Shown here one piece after another: positions 8,975 through 17,122 of a DNA stretch of 64,000 nucleotides. The DNA comes from Atopobium sp. oral taxon 810 str. F0209 (GTDB lineage: Bacteria; Actinomycetota; Coriobacteriia; Coriobacteriales; Atopobiaceae), in assembly GCF_000466405.1 (NCBI RefSeq), contig NZ_KE952934.1, forward strand, positions 15,671 through 79,670. Direction: 5' to 3'. Made by a program: the position numbers and the translations under genes. The number at the start of each line of letters is the position of its first letter. Position 1 is the stretch's first letter. The notes under the pieces are model-generated. The model ran no database searches. It was not told the origin of the DNA and saw only the letters and a list, made by a program, of their open reading frames with translations.

Positions 8975-10258
8975 TTAGCGGTTTGCCCGAGCAAGACGCG
9001 CAGAGACAAGCTTGACAACCAAAACAAAGACGTCGAGGGCACTCGAAAGCTCTTCTAGGCTAGGATAGGTCGGCGCGATACGAATATTAGTATCGTGAGG
9101 ATCGATGCCACTAGGCCAAGTTGCACCAGCATCAGTCATTTTGACACCAAGCTCAGCCATCAGCGACACAATTGCACGCGCCGATCCCTCAGGACCATCA
9201 AAGCTTACAAAGTAGCCGCCACGAGGATGACTCCAACTAGCCACATGAAGTTCGGAGAGACCCTCACTGAGTTTGCGCTCAACCAGCTCAAAACGTGGAC
9301 GAACAATGGCTGCATGCTTTTTCATATGGGCACGGACCCCAACTGCATCACGCAAGAAAAGCACATGGGCAAGCTGGGTAAGCTTTTCGGGGCCAACCTG
9401 CTCGACTGCAAGAGTTTCGCGCACTTCAACCATGTCTTGGGGATCGGCCGTAACCCATGCCAAACCAGAGCCAGGGAAGGTAACCTTGGAAGTTGAGGCA
9501 AACTCATAGACGAGGTTTGAAGTGCCCGCTTCTCTCATCGCATCAAAGATATTAAGCAGCTGGTCGGACTCATCGTAGAGATCGTGGACGATATAAGCAT
9601 TATCCCAATAGATACGAAAATCCAGTGCTGCTGGTTTGAGCGCAGCAAAACGACACACCACCTCATCGGAATAAGTTATTCCATTGGGATTGGCATACTT
9701 GGGGACACACCAGATACCCTTGACCGAACTGTCATTGTTGACAAACTGCTCAACCAAATCCATATCAGGGCCATCAGAATTCATTGGTATGGGGATATTT
9801 TGAATACCGTAGGTTTCGGTCACGCGGAAATGGCGATCGTAGCCAGGGCTGGGACAAAGCCACTTGACCGTGTCCTGCTTGCACCAAGGTGTATGCCCTG
9901 CCACCCCACGCGTATAACCATGTACCACAAGGTCATGCATCAAATGCAGACTCGATGAGCCCGAAACCACGACATTGGCAGGATCTACATCAAGCAATTC
10001 AGCTGCCAGCTCGCGGGTCTTGGGCAGGCCATCGGGAAAACCGTAGTTATCAGCAACTCCCCCTGCAGCTGTAAAATCGCTGCTTGAATTCAGCAAATCC
10101 AGCATGGGGCGGGACAGGTCGGTCTGTTCGGGGCTGGGCTTGCCACGTGCCATATCTAGCGAAAGATTACGAGCTCGCACCTCTTCAACACGACTTTCTA
10201 AAGAAGCAATTTCTGCATCAAGAGTTGGGGTATCCATCAAATCGAATGCGCTCTTCAT
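8975..10258 (-). CDS. PLP-dependent aminotransferase, aspartate aminotransferase type (class Ic)
   Basis: A 427-residue fold-type I aminotransferase. The best resemblance is to the AspT/class Ic aspartate aminotransferases known from Corynebacterium, which transfer amino groups between aspartate and 2-oxoglutarate. Visible motifs are ARGKPSPEQ near residue 40, SGSSSLHLMHDL near 105, YWDNAYIVHDLYD for the cofactor aspartate/tyrosine region, and FASTSKVTFPGSG with the probable PLP lysine. The start MKSAFDLMD is preferred because GGAGG lies 5 bases upstream; an ATG 12 bases earlier overlaps that site. The gene is divergent from the small gene at 10397. Substrate specificity is inferred from family resemblance. 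Confidence 0.85.
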   Translation of the reverse strand: MKSAFDLMDTPTLDAEIASLESRVEEVRARNLSLDMARGKPSPEQTDLSRPMLDLLNSSSDFTAAGGVADNYGFPDGLPKTRELAAELLDVDPANVVVSGSSSLHLMHDLVVHGYTRGVAGHTPWCKQDTVKWLCPSPGYDRHFRVTETYGIQNIPIPMNSDGPDMDLVEQFVNNDSSVKGIWCVPKYANPNGITYSDEVVCRFAALKPAALDFRIYWDNAYIVHDLYDESDQLLNIFDAMREAGTSNLVYEFASTSKVTFPGSGLAWVTADPQDMVEVRETLAVEQVGPEKLTQLAHVLFLRDAVGVRAHMKKHAAIVRPRFELVERKLSEGLSELHVASWSHPRGGYFVSFDGPEGSARAIVSLMAELGVKMTDAGATWPSGIDPHDTNIRIAPTYPSLEELSSALDVFVLVVKLVSARLARANR

Positions 10259-10358
10259 AGTTGCCTCCATTGCCTACATCACACGATGGGCTCGACTACT
10301 TGTCTCCATCTTTTCCTGCACGAAGTATAAACTACCTAGACCTCAGACCCTGTTAGTA

Positions 10359-10372
10359 TGGTGTGCACACCA
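10359..10372. promoter_or_regulatory. perfect 14-bp palindrome between divergent genes
   Basis: TGGTGTGCACACCA is a perfect palindrome in the 138-base gap between the aminotransferase (leftward) and the gene at 10397 (rightward). It lies 24 bases upstream of the latter's ATG, just downstream of TTAGTAT, which could serve as a -10 box. The position fits an operator, but no regulator is identified. Confidence 0.4.
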
Positions 10373-10396
10373 CAGACTTATCTGTTAGGAGTTCTC

Positions 10397-10678
10397 ATGA
10401 CACGCCGAACCCAAGCAGCGCCCTCAGGCAGCAAGCCCGCCGCAGAGTACGGAGAATTGCAACGCTTGGTTGACGAACTCTATGCGCAGGGACCTTCACA
10501 GGCGGTATCACGTATGGATGCCTTGGTGCGTGCAGAAGTCGATGATCTATCCGAGGATCTCATCGAGATTATCGAGCTGCTACCTGCAGGTTCATATCAT
10601 CGCGGCAAGCTCTGCGACCAGCTGAATTCCATCATCACCGCCCACGGTTGGGCCTACGTCTACGGCACTGTAGAGTAG
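10397..10678 (+). CDS. small acidic protein of unknown function
   Basis: A 93-residue soluble protein with no recognised family. It has a short basic N-terminus (MTRRTQAAPSGSK) and then an acidic, probably all-helical body (ELQRLVDELYAQ, DALVRAEVDDLSEDLIEIIE). The C-terminus contains HRGKLCDQLNSIITAHGWAYV. TTAGGAG lies 5-6 bases upstream of the ATG. It stands alone, divergent from the aminotransferase and followed by a repeat-rich spacer. The coherent composition and good ribosome site support a real gene. Confidence 0.7.
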   Translation: MTRRTQAAPSGSKPAAEYGELQRLVDELYAQGPSQAVSRMDALVRAEVDDLSEDLIEIIELLPAGSYHRGKLCDQLNSIITAHGWAYVYGTVE

Positions 10679-11002
10679 GCCAATGCCCTACATACGACCC
10701 GAAGTAAGCTGCAACATCCGAAAAGGGTTCATCCTTCGGCGCACACTCACACAGATGGTTCATCCTTCGGTCTACCGAAAAAAATGACCAGCTGTTTTGT
10801 GTACTCCAACTCCGAAACTTGAACCATCTATTTGGAAATGCTCCGAAGCTTGAACCATCTGTGGGTGCAGTGCCCGACACCTGAACCATTTGTGGTTTGT
10901 GTCCCACCCGCGTTCCAAATAGAGAAGCTATCCCATCCGTATTCCAAATAGCGAAGCTTGCGCGTGCTAAAAATGGGCTCTGAACGTACGCGTTTGAGTA
11001 TC
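10679..11002. repeat. GAACCAT-family repeat cluster
   Basis: A 324-base gene-free spacer filled with short repeats. Words matching the GGTTCATCCTTCGG form occur at 10727-10739 and 10751-10770. Reverse forms CCGAAACTTGAACCATCT and CCGAAGCTTGAACCATCTGT occur at about 10812 and 10843-10862. The arms at 10751-10770 and 10843-10862 are reverse complements with two mismatches over 20 bases and enclose a 72-base loop. A further unit (CTGAACCATTTGTGGTTTGT, then TCCAAATAGCGAAGCTTGC near 10942-10961) matches a unit at 61.26-61.34 kb. There is no ORF of substance. The spacer separates a rightward gene from the end of leftward nhaA. Confidence 0.8.
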
Positions 11003-12418
11003 CTACTTGGATTTTTTGCTTAAGGCGTCACTGATGTTGACATAGAGCAAGCCCAAGGTACTCGAAGCCACCGCGGCAGCTAAAATTGCGCACTTGGCAA
11101 TATTGGCCTCGTGCGGGCCAAAAGCTAGGCTGGCAATCAAGATAGACATCGTAAAGCCGATACCACCCATGAGACCAACTGCGACCACCTGATGCCAGTC
11201 CACACGGTGCGGCAGCTCAAAGATACCTGTCTTGACCAACAAGAAAGTCACACCAAAAATTCCGATGGGCTTACCAAACACGGCACCCAAAAATACACCC
11301 TGCGCCACAGGATCAGCGACAACTTGTCCTAGGTCAACACCCACAATACGTACTTGCGCATTCACAAAGGCAAACAGCGGCAAAATCAAAAAGTTCACAG
11401 GCACGGTCCAGTACTGCTCCATACGTTGCAGAGGTGGACGCACATGATGCATAACACGTTCGACATACCAAGCTGCATGCGTAAAATCATGCTGACCCAA
11501 AATATGCTCTTGGCTATCGTAGTCACGATCAAGCTCAACAGCCCGCGCATCCAACCATCCTCGCAGCTCAGAAAGCTGAACATCGGAATGCGAAGGCAAG
11601 AAGAACGCCAAAATAACGCCCGCCAACGTAGCGTGAATACCCGAATTAAACATGCAAAGCCATAACACGAGACCCATAAACACATAGGGCTTGAGCGAGT
11701 AAACCTTTGCGTGGTTAAGCAAAGCAAGCGCAAAAATTGCTCCTAGGGCTGCGGCTGTCCACATCACATCGATGGTTTGTCCATAAAAGAGCGCCAACAC
11801 CACAATGGCCAAAATGTCATCTGCAATAGCAAGTGTCTGAAAAAAGACCTTTGCTTCAGGAGAGACTTTATTGCCCAACAGGCTCATTACTCCCAGTGCA
11901 AAAGCAATATCCGTTGCAATAGGAGTGGCCCAACCTTGGTGTACACCATGTAGATTAAAGATGAGATAAATAACTGCAGGTACGACAACACCACCAACAG
12001 CAGCAAGCATTGGAAGCGCAGCTTGGCGAGGGTGACGCAGCTGGCCAACGGTCATTTCATACTTGAGCTCAACACCTACCAGCATAAAGAAAATGGCCAT
12101 CAAAAAGTCATTGACAAATTGCTCGGCACTGATTTCAACAGCAGCCCGTCCCACACCTACCATCAACGGCGCTTCAATTGCATGACGTACTGCTTCATAA
12201 AGCGGAGAATTGGCAACAATAACAGCCAGCACCGCAGCAAAAACCATCGCTGCAGCAGCAATCGTTGAGCTTGAGCTTAGTTCGGATAGGGCGCTACGCT
12301 GACCGATACGACGTATGACCGCATCTTCGTCATAAATGCGTGCAGCATGGTGGCGTGCCTCTTGAGCCTTGGTATGGCTAATGAGAGACGTGTATTTGCT
12401 ACTTCTTTTTTCACTCAT
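11003..12418 (-). CDS. nhaA: Na+/H+ antiporter NhaA
   Basis: A 471-residue antiporter that exchanges internal Na+ for external H+ across the cytoplasmic membrane. The conserved ATDIAFALGV and the ion-binding double aspartate in AIADDILAIVVLALFY match the family (Asp163/164 of the E. coli protein). It is longer than the E. coli protein (388 residues) owing to a roughly 45-residue cytoplasmic N-terminus and a roughly 60-residue hydrophilic insertion between late helices (HSDVQLSELRGWLDARAVEL onwards). It is a single gene, divergent from the lipoprotein gene. Confidence 0.94.
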   Translation of the reverse strand: MSEKRSSKYTSLISHTKAQEARHHAARIYDEDAVIRRIGQRSALSELSSSSTIAAAAMVFAAVLAVIVANSPLYEAVRHAIEAPLMVGVGRAAVEISAEQFVNDFLMAIFFMLVGVELKYEMTVGQLRHPRQAALPMLAAVGGVVVPAVIYLIFNLHGVHQGWATPIATDIAFALGVMSLLGNKVSPEAKVFFQTLAIADDILAIVVLALFYGQTIDVMWTAAALGAIFALALLNHAKVYSLKPYVFMGLVLWLCMFNSGIHATLAGVILAFFLPSHSDVQLSELRGWLDARAVELDRDYDSQEHILGQHDFTHAAWYVERVMHHVRPPLQRMEQYWTVPVNFLILPLFAFVNAQVRIVGVDLGQVVADPVAQGVFLGAVFGKPIGIFGVTFLLVKTGIFELPHRVDWHQVVAVGLMGGIGFTMSILIASLAFGPHEANIAKCAILAAAVASSTLGLLYVNISDALSKKSK

Positions 12419-12572
12419 ATATCTACTCCATTAGAAATTCTTAGCTGAATAAGAGTAATTCTGCTCTAGTCTTTTTCCCCTCTCTTTTCAAAAATATCCT
12501 AAAGCAGCTTTCTGCTAGACGCTAGAGCCTGCATGCTGCCGAAACGCATATAGGCAAGAGAAGGGAGTCATT

Positions 12573-13430
12573 ATGAAGCATAAAGGAATTATCAGCCTGC
12601 TTTTGGGAACTCTGTTGCTTTGCTTTGTGCTAGTCGGCTGCGGTGGAGGCACCTCTTCTGCGGATGCTAGTGCCTTTATTGGTACGTGGGATTTATACGA
12701 GATTACCGGCGACGATGGTGCCAGCCACGAAGATATCAAAACCATGAATGACTTTGGTATTGAGACATATCTTGAAATAGAAAAAGATGGTAAAGGCACC
12801 TTCAATGTCTTTGGAGAAGACATTCCCCTTACTTGGAAGGCAAAAAATAACACACAAATTGATGTCACTATAGAGTACGAAGGAAAAAAGCAAACTGAGC
12901 CTCTTACACTCAAAGATGACAAGGTGAGTTTTTCCATAGAAGGCGAAGACTCCACCATGGTCTTTGAAAAGGGCAAAAAGCATGACAAGTCAGATAAGTC
13001 TGCTTCTGGCTCAGAAGAAGGTGGAACTGCTGCACTTGACAGTTTGATGGGTAATGATGATGAGCAGAACGTCACAGAAATCAATAGCGTGGTAGCTGAT
13101 GATGAAACTATAAAAATTGAAGCTATCAAGATGTATGACAATAGCTTTAGCGATGCCGTCATTGAATTTAAGGTCACCAATAAAAGCGATAAAAACCTGA
13201 TGATTACCTGCGAATATGGTAGTTGGTCGGTCGATGGAAAGATGGTCAATCCATCCATGTATGAAAAAATTAAAGCAGGCGCTTACGCTGACGCAGACCT
13301 TTATTTCACCAAAGATGAGCTGGGCGGAGGCACAGAAAAGCTCGTCAATATCGACGGTAAATTTGAACTTACTGATGATGAGTACAACACCATTGCCACC
13401 TATGAGTTTAAGTATGGACAGAAGAGTTAG
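12573..13430 (+). CDS. secreted lipoprotein of unknown function
   Basis: A 285-residue predicted lipoprotein. A signal peptide runs to residue 22 and the lipobox is LVGC, so Cys23 would be lipidated. Residues 35-140 (GTWDLYEITGDDG onwards) resemble lipocalin-like beta barrels that open with a GTW motif. An acidic Ser/Lys linker follows. The C-terminal domain (about 170-285) is beta-rich and resembles the DUF4352/Ig-like domains of Gram-positive lipoproteins (SDAVIEFKVTNKSDKNL). AAGGGAG lies upstream of the ATG. A strong terminator follows, so it is probably monocistronic. Function is unknown. Confidence 0.78.
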   Translation: MKHKGIISLLLGTLLLCFVLVGCGGGTSSADASAFIGTWDLYEITGDDGASHEDIKTMNDFGIETYLEIEKDGKGTFNVFGEDIPLTWKAKNNTQIDVTIEYEGKKQTEPLTLKDDKVSFSIEGEDSTMVFEKGKKHDKSDKSASGSEEGGTAALDSLMGNDDEQNVTEINSVVADDETIKIEAIKMYDNSFSDAVIEFKVTNKSDKNLMITCEYGSWSVDGKMVNPSMYEKIKAGAYADADLYFTKDELGGGTEKLVNIDGKFELTDDEYNTIATYEFKYGQKS

Positions 13431-13457
13431 TTAACTGGGCAAATTTGCCCTAGTTGA

Positions 13458-13502
13458 GCGGCGCACATCAGACTCGGTTTTTGGATGTGCGCCGCACTTT
13501 TT
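13458..13502 (+). terminator. rho-independent terminator after the lipoprotein gene
   Basis: A perfect 12-bp stem (GCGGCGCACATC with GATGTGCGCCGC) encloses a 14-base loop and is followed by ACTTTTTG. It starts 28 bases after the stop codon. A second short palindrome around GGGCAAATTTGCCC lies between the stop and this hairpin. Confidence 0.93.
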
Positions 13503-13623
13503 GTCCAGCGAACCACTTTTACTGCTGCGATGCTAATTCGCCGACATGTCGCTGCTCCACCTAGCGCCAGAGCTTTGTGAAGGTCATACTAAAGAAGACC
13601 GCAAGCACGTTAAAGGAGTTTGC

Positions 13624-15060
13624 ATGCCTAACGAGACTGTCAACTACCATTGCCCTGCATGTGGCGGGTCAATGCACTACGACGGCGAGCTTGCCAAACT
13701 CCGTTGCGATTTTTGCGACTCAACTTTTACGGTGGCAGAAATCGAAGCTCTTTATGCTCAGGAGCAACAGCAAGCAGATTCTGCTGCAGAAGCTGCCGAT
13801 GAGCGTGCCGCAGCAGGCACTCTAAGTGATTATGAAGTTGCAGGTAGGGTCGCTGGTGAAGGCAAACGCACAGTGGCCGAGTCTATCGCAGATGCTCGCA
13901 AAGTTTCGGCCGCAGAAGTTGACCCTATTAAGGCTTTTCTTGACCGCGCAAGCTGGAATGAGAGTGAGCGAGCAGGACTCAGAACCTATACCTGCTCATC
14001 TTGTGGTGCAGCCCTCACGGTTGATGCAACCCAAGCGGTGGCCGAGTGCCCTTATTGTGGAAGCAGTGCTGTAGTACCTGGAGCCCTCACCGATAGTGCA
14101 CGACCCGAAATGGTCATTCCATTTAGGATTAAACATGACGATGCACAGGCAGCCTTGGCAGGCTACTACAAAGGAAAGAAATTCTTACCCAAAGCGTTTG
14201 CTTCGAGCAACCGCATCGCACATATTCAGGGTGTCTACGTTCCATTTTGGCTGTATGACTCCCAAGCTTCAGGGCGCGCGAGCTTTGAGGCTACCAATAC
14301 TCACAGCTATGTTTCAGGTGATTATCGCGTTACCAAAACTGATGTATACGATGTGAGACGCGCAGGTAGCCTAGCGTTTTCACGAGTACCTGCTGATAGT
14401 TCATCAAAGATGCCGGATGCGCATATGGACGCTATTGAGCCTTTTAACTACGGCGAGATGACAGATTTTTCAACTGCATATCTCACAGGATACCTGGCAG
14501 AACGCTATGACATTGAGGCAACTGAGTGCCGATCCCGCGTAGAGCAGCGTATGAAGCAATCAATGCTCGATTCGTTGCAAGCAACAGTCACGGGCTATGG
14601 CAGTGTAAGTCTCAACTCTGGCGAAGCACGGGTGAGTTGGAAAGACTTGCACTACGCTCTGCTTCCCGTGTGGCTGCTACATACACAATGGCAGGGTGAT
14701 GACTACCTTTTTGCCATGAACGGGCAAACTGGGCGCTTTGTCGGAAATCTGCCAGTAGATAAGCTCAAAGTTGCCCTCTGGTTTGTTGGCATGTTCTTGC
14801 TCACGGCGGCAGCTACCTGGGCCATCTGTATATTTCTGCTCGATATGGGTGACGATACACTGCTATGGCCAGCGGTTATAGGTGTTGGTGCAGCTATTGC
14901 AGCGGGAATTTGCTGGATGTTTTATTCCGAAATGAAAACCGCACGCGAGCGAAGTGAAGCCGCCGAGTATATCTCGACTCCTCTAGAGCTCAGCGAGAAG
15001 TCAGACCGCTATGTCACCACCCGTGTCACGCGCACGCGCATTGAACGTCCTAAGAGCTAG
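13624..15060 (+). CDS. zinc-ribbon (TFIIB-type) membrane protein, YdjG-like
   Basis: A 478-residue protein. Zinc ribbon 1 is CPACGG...CDFC near residues 11-33, and ribbon 2 is CSSCGA...CPYCGS near residues 125-147. A beta-rich central domain opens with VIPFRIKHDDAQAAL and includes IQGVYVPFWLYD. Two membrane helices near residues 380-400 and 415-435 precede a short charged C-terminus. This resembles the TFIIB-zinc-ribbon proteins found beside SPFH proteins, such as YdjG beside YdjI in Bacillus, which help bring PspA to the membrane. The start has AAAGGAG upstream; an in-frame ATG 78 bases earlier is less likely. The SPFH gene follows in the same direction after 157 bases. Confidence 0.8.
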   Translation: MPNETVNYHCPACGGSMHYDGELAKLRCDFCDSTFTVAEIEALYAQEQQQADSAAEAADERAAAGTLSDYEVAGRVAGEGKRTVAESIADARKVSAAEVDPIKAFLDRASWNESERAGLRTYTCSSCGAALTVDATQAVAECPYCGSSAVVPGALTDSARPEMVIPFRIKHDDAQAALAGYYKGKKFLPKAFASSNRIAHIQGVYVPFWLYDSQASGRASFEATNTHSYVSGDYRVTKTDVYDVRRAGSLAFSRVPADSSSKMPDAHMDAIEPFNYGEMTDFSTAYLTGYLAERYDIEATECRSRVEQRMKQSMLDSLQATVTGYGSVSLNSGEARVSWKDLHYALLPVWLLHTQWQGDDYLFAMNGQTGRFVGNLPVDKLKVALWFVGMFLLTAAATWAICIFLLDMGDDTLLWPAVIGVGAAIAAGICWMFYSEMKTARERSEAAEYISTPLELSEKSDRYVTTRVTRTRIERPKS

Positions 15061-15217
15061 CGCGTGACACAAAAGGCAGCAAGCTGGGTATGCTAAAGGT
15101 GTTCCGCATACCCGATGAACGACGGAAGGACAAGCACCAAACCACAAGGTCAAGTGCTTGGAATCTAAAGGAATCCGAAGCGCTAAGGGCGACGACGGAT
15201 CAGCGAAAGGGGCCACG

Positions 15218-16495
15218 ATGGGTCTAATTAAGGCAGCAGTAGGGGCAGCGGGCGGCGTCTTAGCTGACAGCTGGAAAGAAATGATTTACTGCGATTCTTT
15301 GCCCGAGAATGTGCTTGCAGTAAAGGGCCAAAAACGCACCAGCGGACGTAGTTCTAACGTTCGTGGTGAGGAAAACATCATCACCAATGGCTCGCGTATC
15401 ATCGTTAACGATGGTCAGGCAATGATTATCGTAGACCAGGGAGCTGTCGTTGATTTTTGCGGCGATCCTGGCGAGTATACCTACGATCAATCCAGCGAGC
15501 CATCCTTCTTCTCTGGTGATCTTGGTGAGAACATCACCAAGATGTTCGAGCAAATCGGCGGACGTTTTGCCTTTGGTGGCGATACTGGCCATGACCAGCG
15601 TGTGTACTATTTCAATACCAAAGAGATTATTGGCAACAAGTATGGAACCGCAACACCTGTCCCCTTCCGTGTGGTTGACAATAACATCGGTCTTGATGTT
15701 GATATTTCAGTTCGCTGCAATGGTCTGTATAGCTACAAGATTACCAATCCCCTGCTCTTTTATAAGAGTGTCTGCGGCAATGTTGAGCAGCCTTATACTC
15801 GCGACCGCCTAGATGCACAGCTCAAGAGCGAGCTGCTGACAGCCCTGCAGCCCGCCTTTGCCAAGATTTCTGGCATGGGCATCCGCTATAGCGCAGTACC
15901 TGCACACACCCTCGAACTTGCCGAAGCTCTCAACGAGCAACTGAGCAGCAAGTGGCGCGATTTGCGCGGCATCGAGATTGCAGAGTTTGGCGTTAATTCA
16001 ATTTCTGCTTCGCCTGAAGACGAGCAGATGATTAAGGATCTGCAGAAGTCTGCTACGATGCGCGATCCCGGTATGCGTGCCGCCGCCTTGGCGGGTGCTC
16101 AGGCCGATGCAATGCGTGCTGCTGCCAGCAATACCGCAGGTGCTATGACCGGCTTTTTGGGCATGAATATGGCGGGAATGGCTGGTATGGGTGCTCAGCA
16201 AACTTACGCTCAGGCTCCTAGTCAAACACCAACCAATCAGTACCAGACCGCAGCAAGCGGTGGCTTTGCTGCGCCTGCGCCTGCATCCGCACCCGTGGCA
16301 ACTTCCGCTCCCACACCTGCAGCGGCACCCGCTGGTAGCTGGACCTGCAGCAACTGTGGCGCTACCAACACGGGTAAATTCTGTGCTGAATGCGGTACAC
16401 CCAAGCCTGCAGCATCTAACCAGTGGACCTGCTCAAATTGCGGAGCTACTAACACGGGCAAGTTCTGCTCTGAGTGCGGAAACCCACGCGCGTAG
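15218..16495 (+). CDS. SPFH-domain protein with C-terminal double zinc ribbon, YdjI-like
   Basis: A 425-residue protein of the YdjI/virion-core-like SPFH family. The N-terminus MGLIKAAVGAAGGVLADSW is the usual membrane-targeting start. The SPFH domain spans about residues 25-300 (SRIIVNDGQAMIIVDQGAVV; GIEIAEFGVNSI). A Met/Gly/Ala-rich stretch (MNMAGMAGMG) and a Pro/Ala linker follow. Two almost identical zinc ribbons (WTCSNCGATNTGKFC and CSECG/CAECG) close the protein. AAGGGG precedes the ATG. It pairs with the upstream zinc-ribbon membrane protein; no pspA-like gene is adjacent. A role in envelope-stress scaffolding is inferred from the Bacillus relatives. Confidence 0.85.
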   Translation: MGLIKAAVGAAGGVLADSWKEMIYCDSLPENVLAVKGQKRTSGRSSNVRGEENIITNGSRIIVNDGQAMIIVDQGAVVDFCGDPGEYTYDQSSEPSFFSGDLGENITKMFEQIGGRFAFGGDTGHDQRVYYFNTKEIIGNKYGTATPVPFRVVDNNIGLDVDISVRCNGLYSYKITNPLLFYKSVCGNVEQPYTRDRLDAQLKSELLTALQPAFAKISGMGIRYSAVPAHTLELAEALNEQLSSKWRDLRGIEIAEFGVNSISASPEDEQMIKDLQKSATMRDPGMRAAALAGAQADAMRAAASNTAGAMTGFLGMNMAGMAGMGAQQTYAQAPSQTPTNQYQTAASGGFAAPAPASAPVATSAPTPAAAPAGSWTCSNCGATNTGKFCAECGTPKPAASNQWTCSNCGATNTGKFCSECGNPRA

Positions 16496-16586
16496 TCAAG
16501 CAAAGCGGCTGTTGCTTTGCTGAACTTGGCCGCACCCTTCTCGCGCTGCTCTGCGTGGTCTGCCCGATGCCCCGCGTTCGTCCGAC

Positions 16587-16625
16587 GCCCCGACCTGCGG
16601 TATCCCTGCTCGTCGGGGCTTTTTG
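16587..16625 (+). terminator. rho-independent terminator after the SPFH gene
   Basis: Arms GCCCCGAC (16587-16594) and GTCGGGGC (16612-16619) form an 8-bp perfect stem, followed by TTTTTG. It lies about 90 bases downstream of the SPFH stop codon and would end the two-gene rightward unit. Confidence 0.85.
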
Positions 16626-16689
16626 TGTTCATTGATGTGCTTTCGTTCGTCCCCACCCCACATCCGGTTCATGATGCACCTTTTTGTCC

Positions 16690-16770
16690 GCAGGCGGTTC
16701 AATATGCGCCCTTACGCCAATTTTTATCTGGGGTTTCTCGAGTCGTTTGGTACGGTTTTGAACCGTCTGC
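16690..16770. repeat. GAACCAT-family inverted repeat (GAACCG variant)
   Basis: GCAGGCGGTTCAA (16690-16702) and TTGAACCGTCTGC (16758-16770) are reverse complements with one mismatch over 13 bases. A related CCGGTTCATGATGC word lies just upstream at 16664. The right arm matches the copy near 36133-36150 (GACGGTTTTGAACCGCCTGT), so this variant has at least two copies in the window. Confidence 0.65.
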
Positions 16771-16987
16771 ATTAAATGGAAGACAACGGGTTCAAGAAGC
16801 ACCCTCAGTAACGAAGCGGCAGAAGACGCCTACCAAGAAAAAGGACAGCGGGACAGCATGAATCGTGCGCGCGAAGTCAGCGGCACTCCCCCACCCGCAG
16901 GTCTTGCACCAACACGCGCAACTCCAACTCAAAGCTTCTCCCATTCACGCGCACGGAAGCGGTACAAAACGGGTATAGTCAACTTGT

Positions 16988-17115
16988 CAGTTTCAGGGCG
17001 GGGTGAGATTCCCCACTGGCGGTGACGGGACTTATGTCCCCCAGTCCGCGAGCCGCGTTGCGGCAGACCTGGTGTAAATCCAGAACCAACGGTACAGTCC
17101 GGACGGAAGAAACGG
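16988..17115 (+). ncRNA. FMN riboswitch (RFN element)
   Basis: The conserved RFN core is present: AGGGCGGGGTGAGATTCCCC, then ACTGGCGGTGA, a GGGACTTATGTCCC hairpin, CCGCGAGCCGCG, GACCTGGTGTAAATCCAG and the closing AGTCCGGACGGAAGA. It senses flavin mononucleotide. The closing P1 helix can form from CAGTTTC (16988-16994) and GAAACGG (17109-17115). The 3' strand of P1 runs into the ribU Shine-Dalgarno (CGGAG, 17113-17117), and the ATG is at 17123. Ligand binding would therefore hide the ribosome site directly, which argues for translational control. No separate terminator hairpin fits before the ATG. Confidence 0.96.
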
Positions 17116-17122
17116 AGCCATC

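Larger units (their letters stand above)
16496..16987. other. gene-free spacer before the FMN riboswitch
   Basis: 492 bases without a convincing gene. It begins with a GCAAAGC-loop-GCTTTGC hairpin just after the SPFH stop, then the GC-rich terminator described separately, then a GAACCAT-type repeat (16690-16770). A Pro-rich-looking but unsupported reading frame is probably chance. TATAGT at 16974-16979 is a plausible -10 box for the riboswitch transcript, with no convincing -35. Confidence 0.5.

Noticed and set aside
8843-9058. Rightward open frame of about 71 codons near the aminotransferase end
   Set aside because: It overlaps the well-supported leftward aminotransferase, has no ribosome site and no recognisable protein features.
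15022-15069. GTGTCACGCG ... CGCGTGACAC inverted repeat across the zinc-ribbon gene stop codon
   Set aside because: There is no T run and half of it is coding; it could be chance in Arg-rich codons.
16517-16861. Cys/Pro-rich rightward frame of about 114 codons in the spacer before the riboswitch
   Set aside because: It runs through a terminator and a repeat copy, lacks a ribosome site and has unnatural composition.
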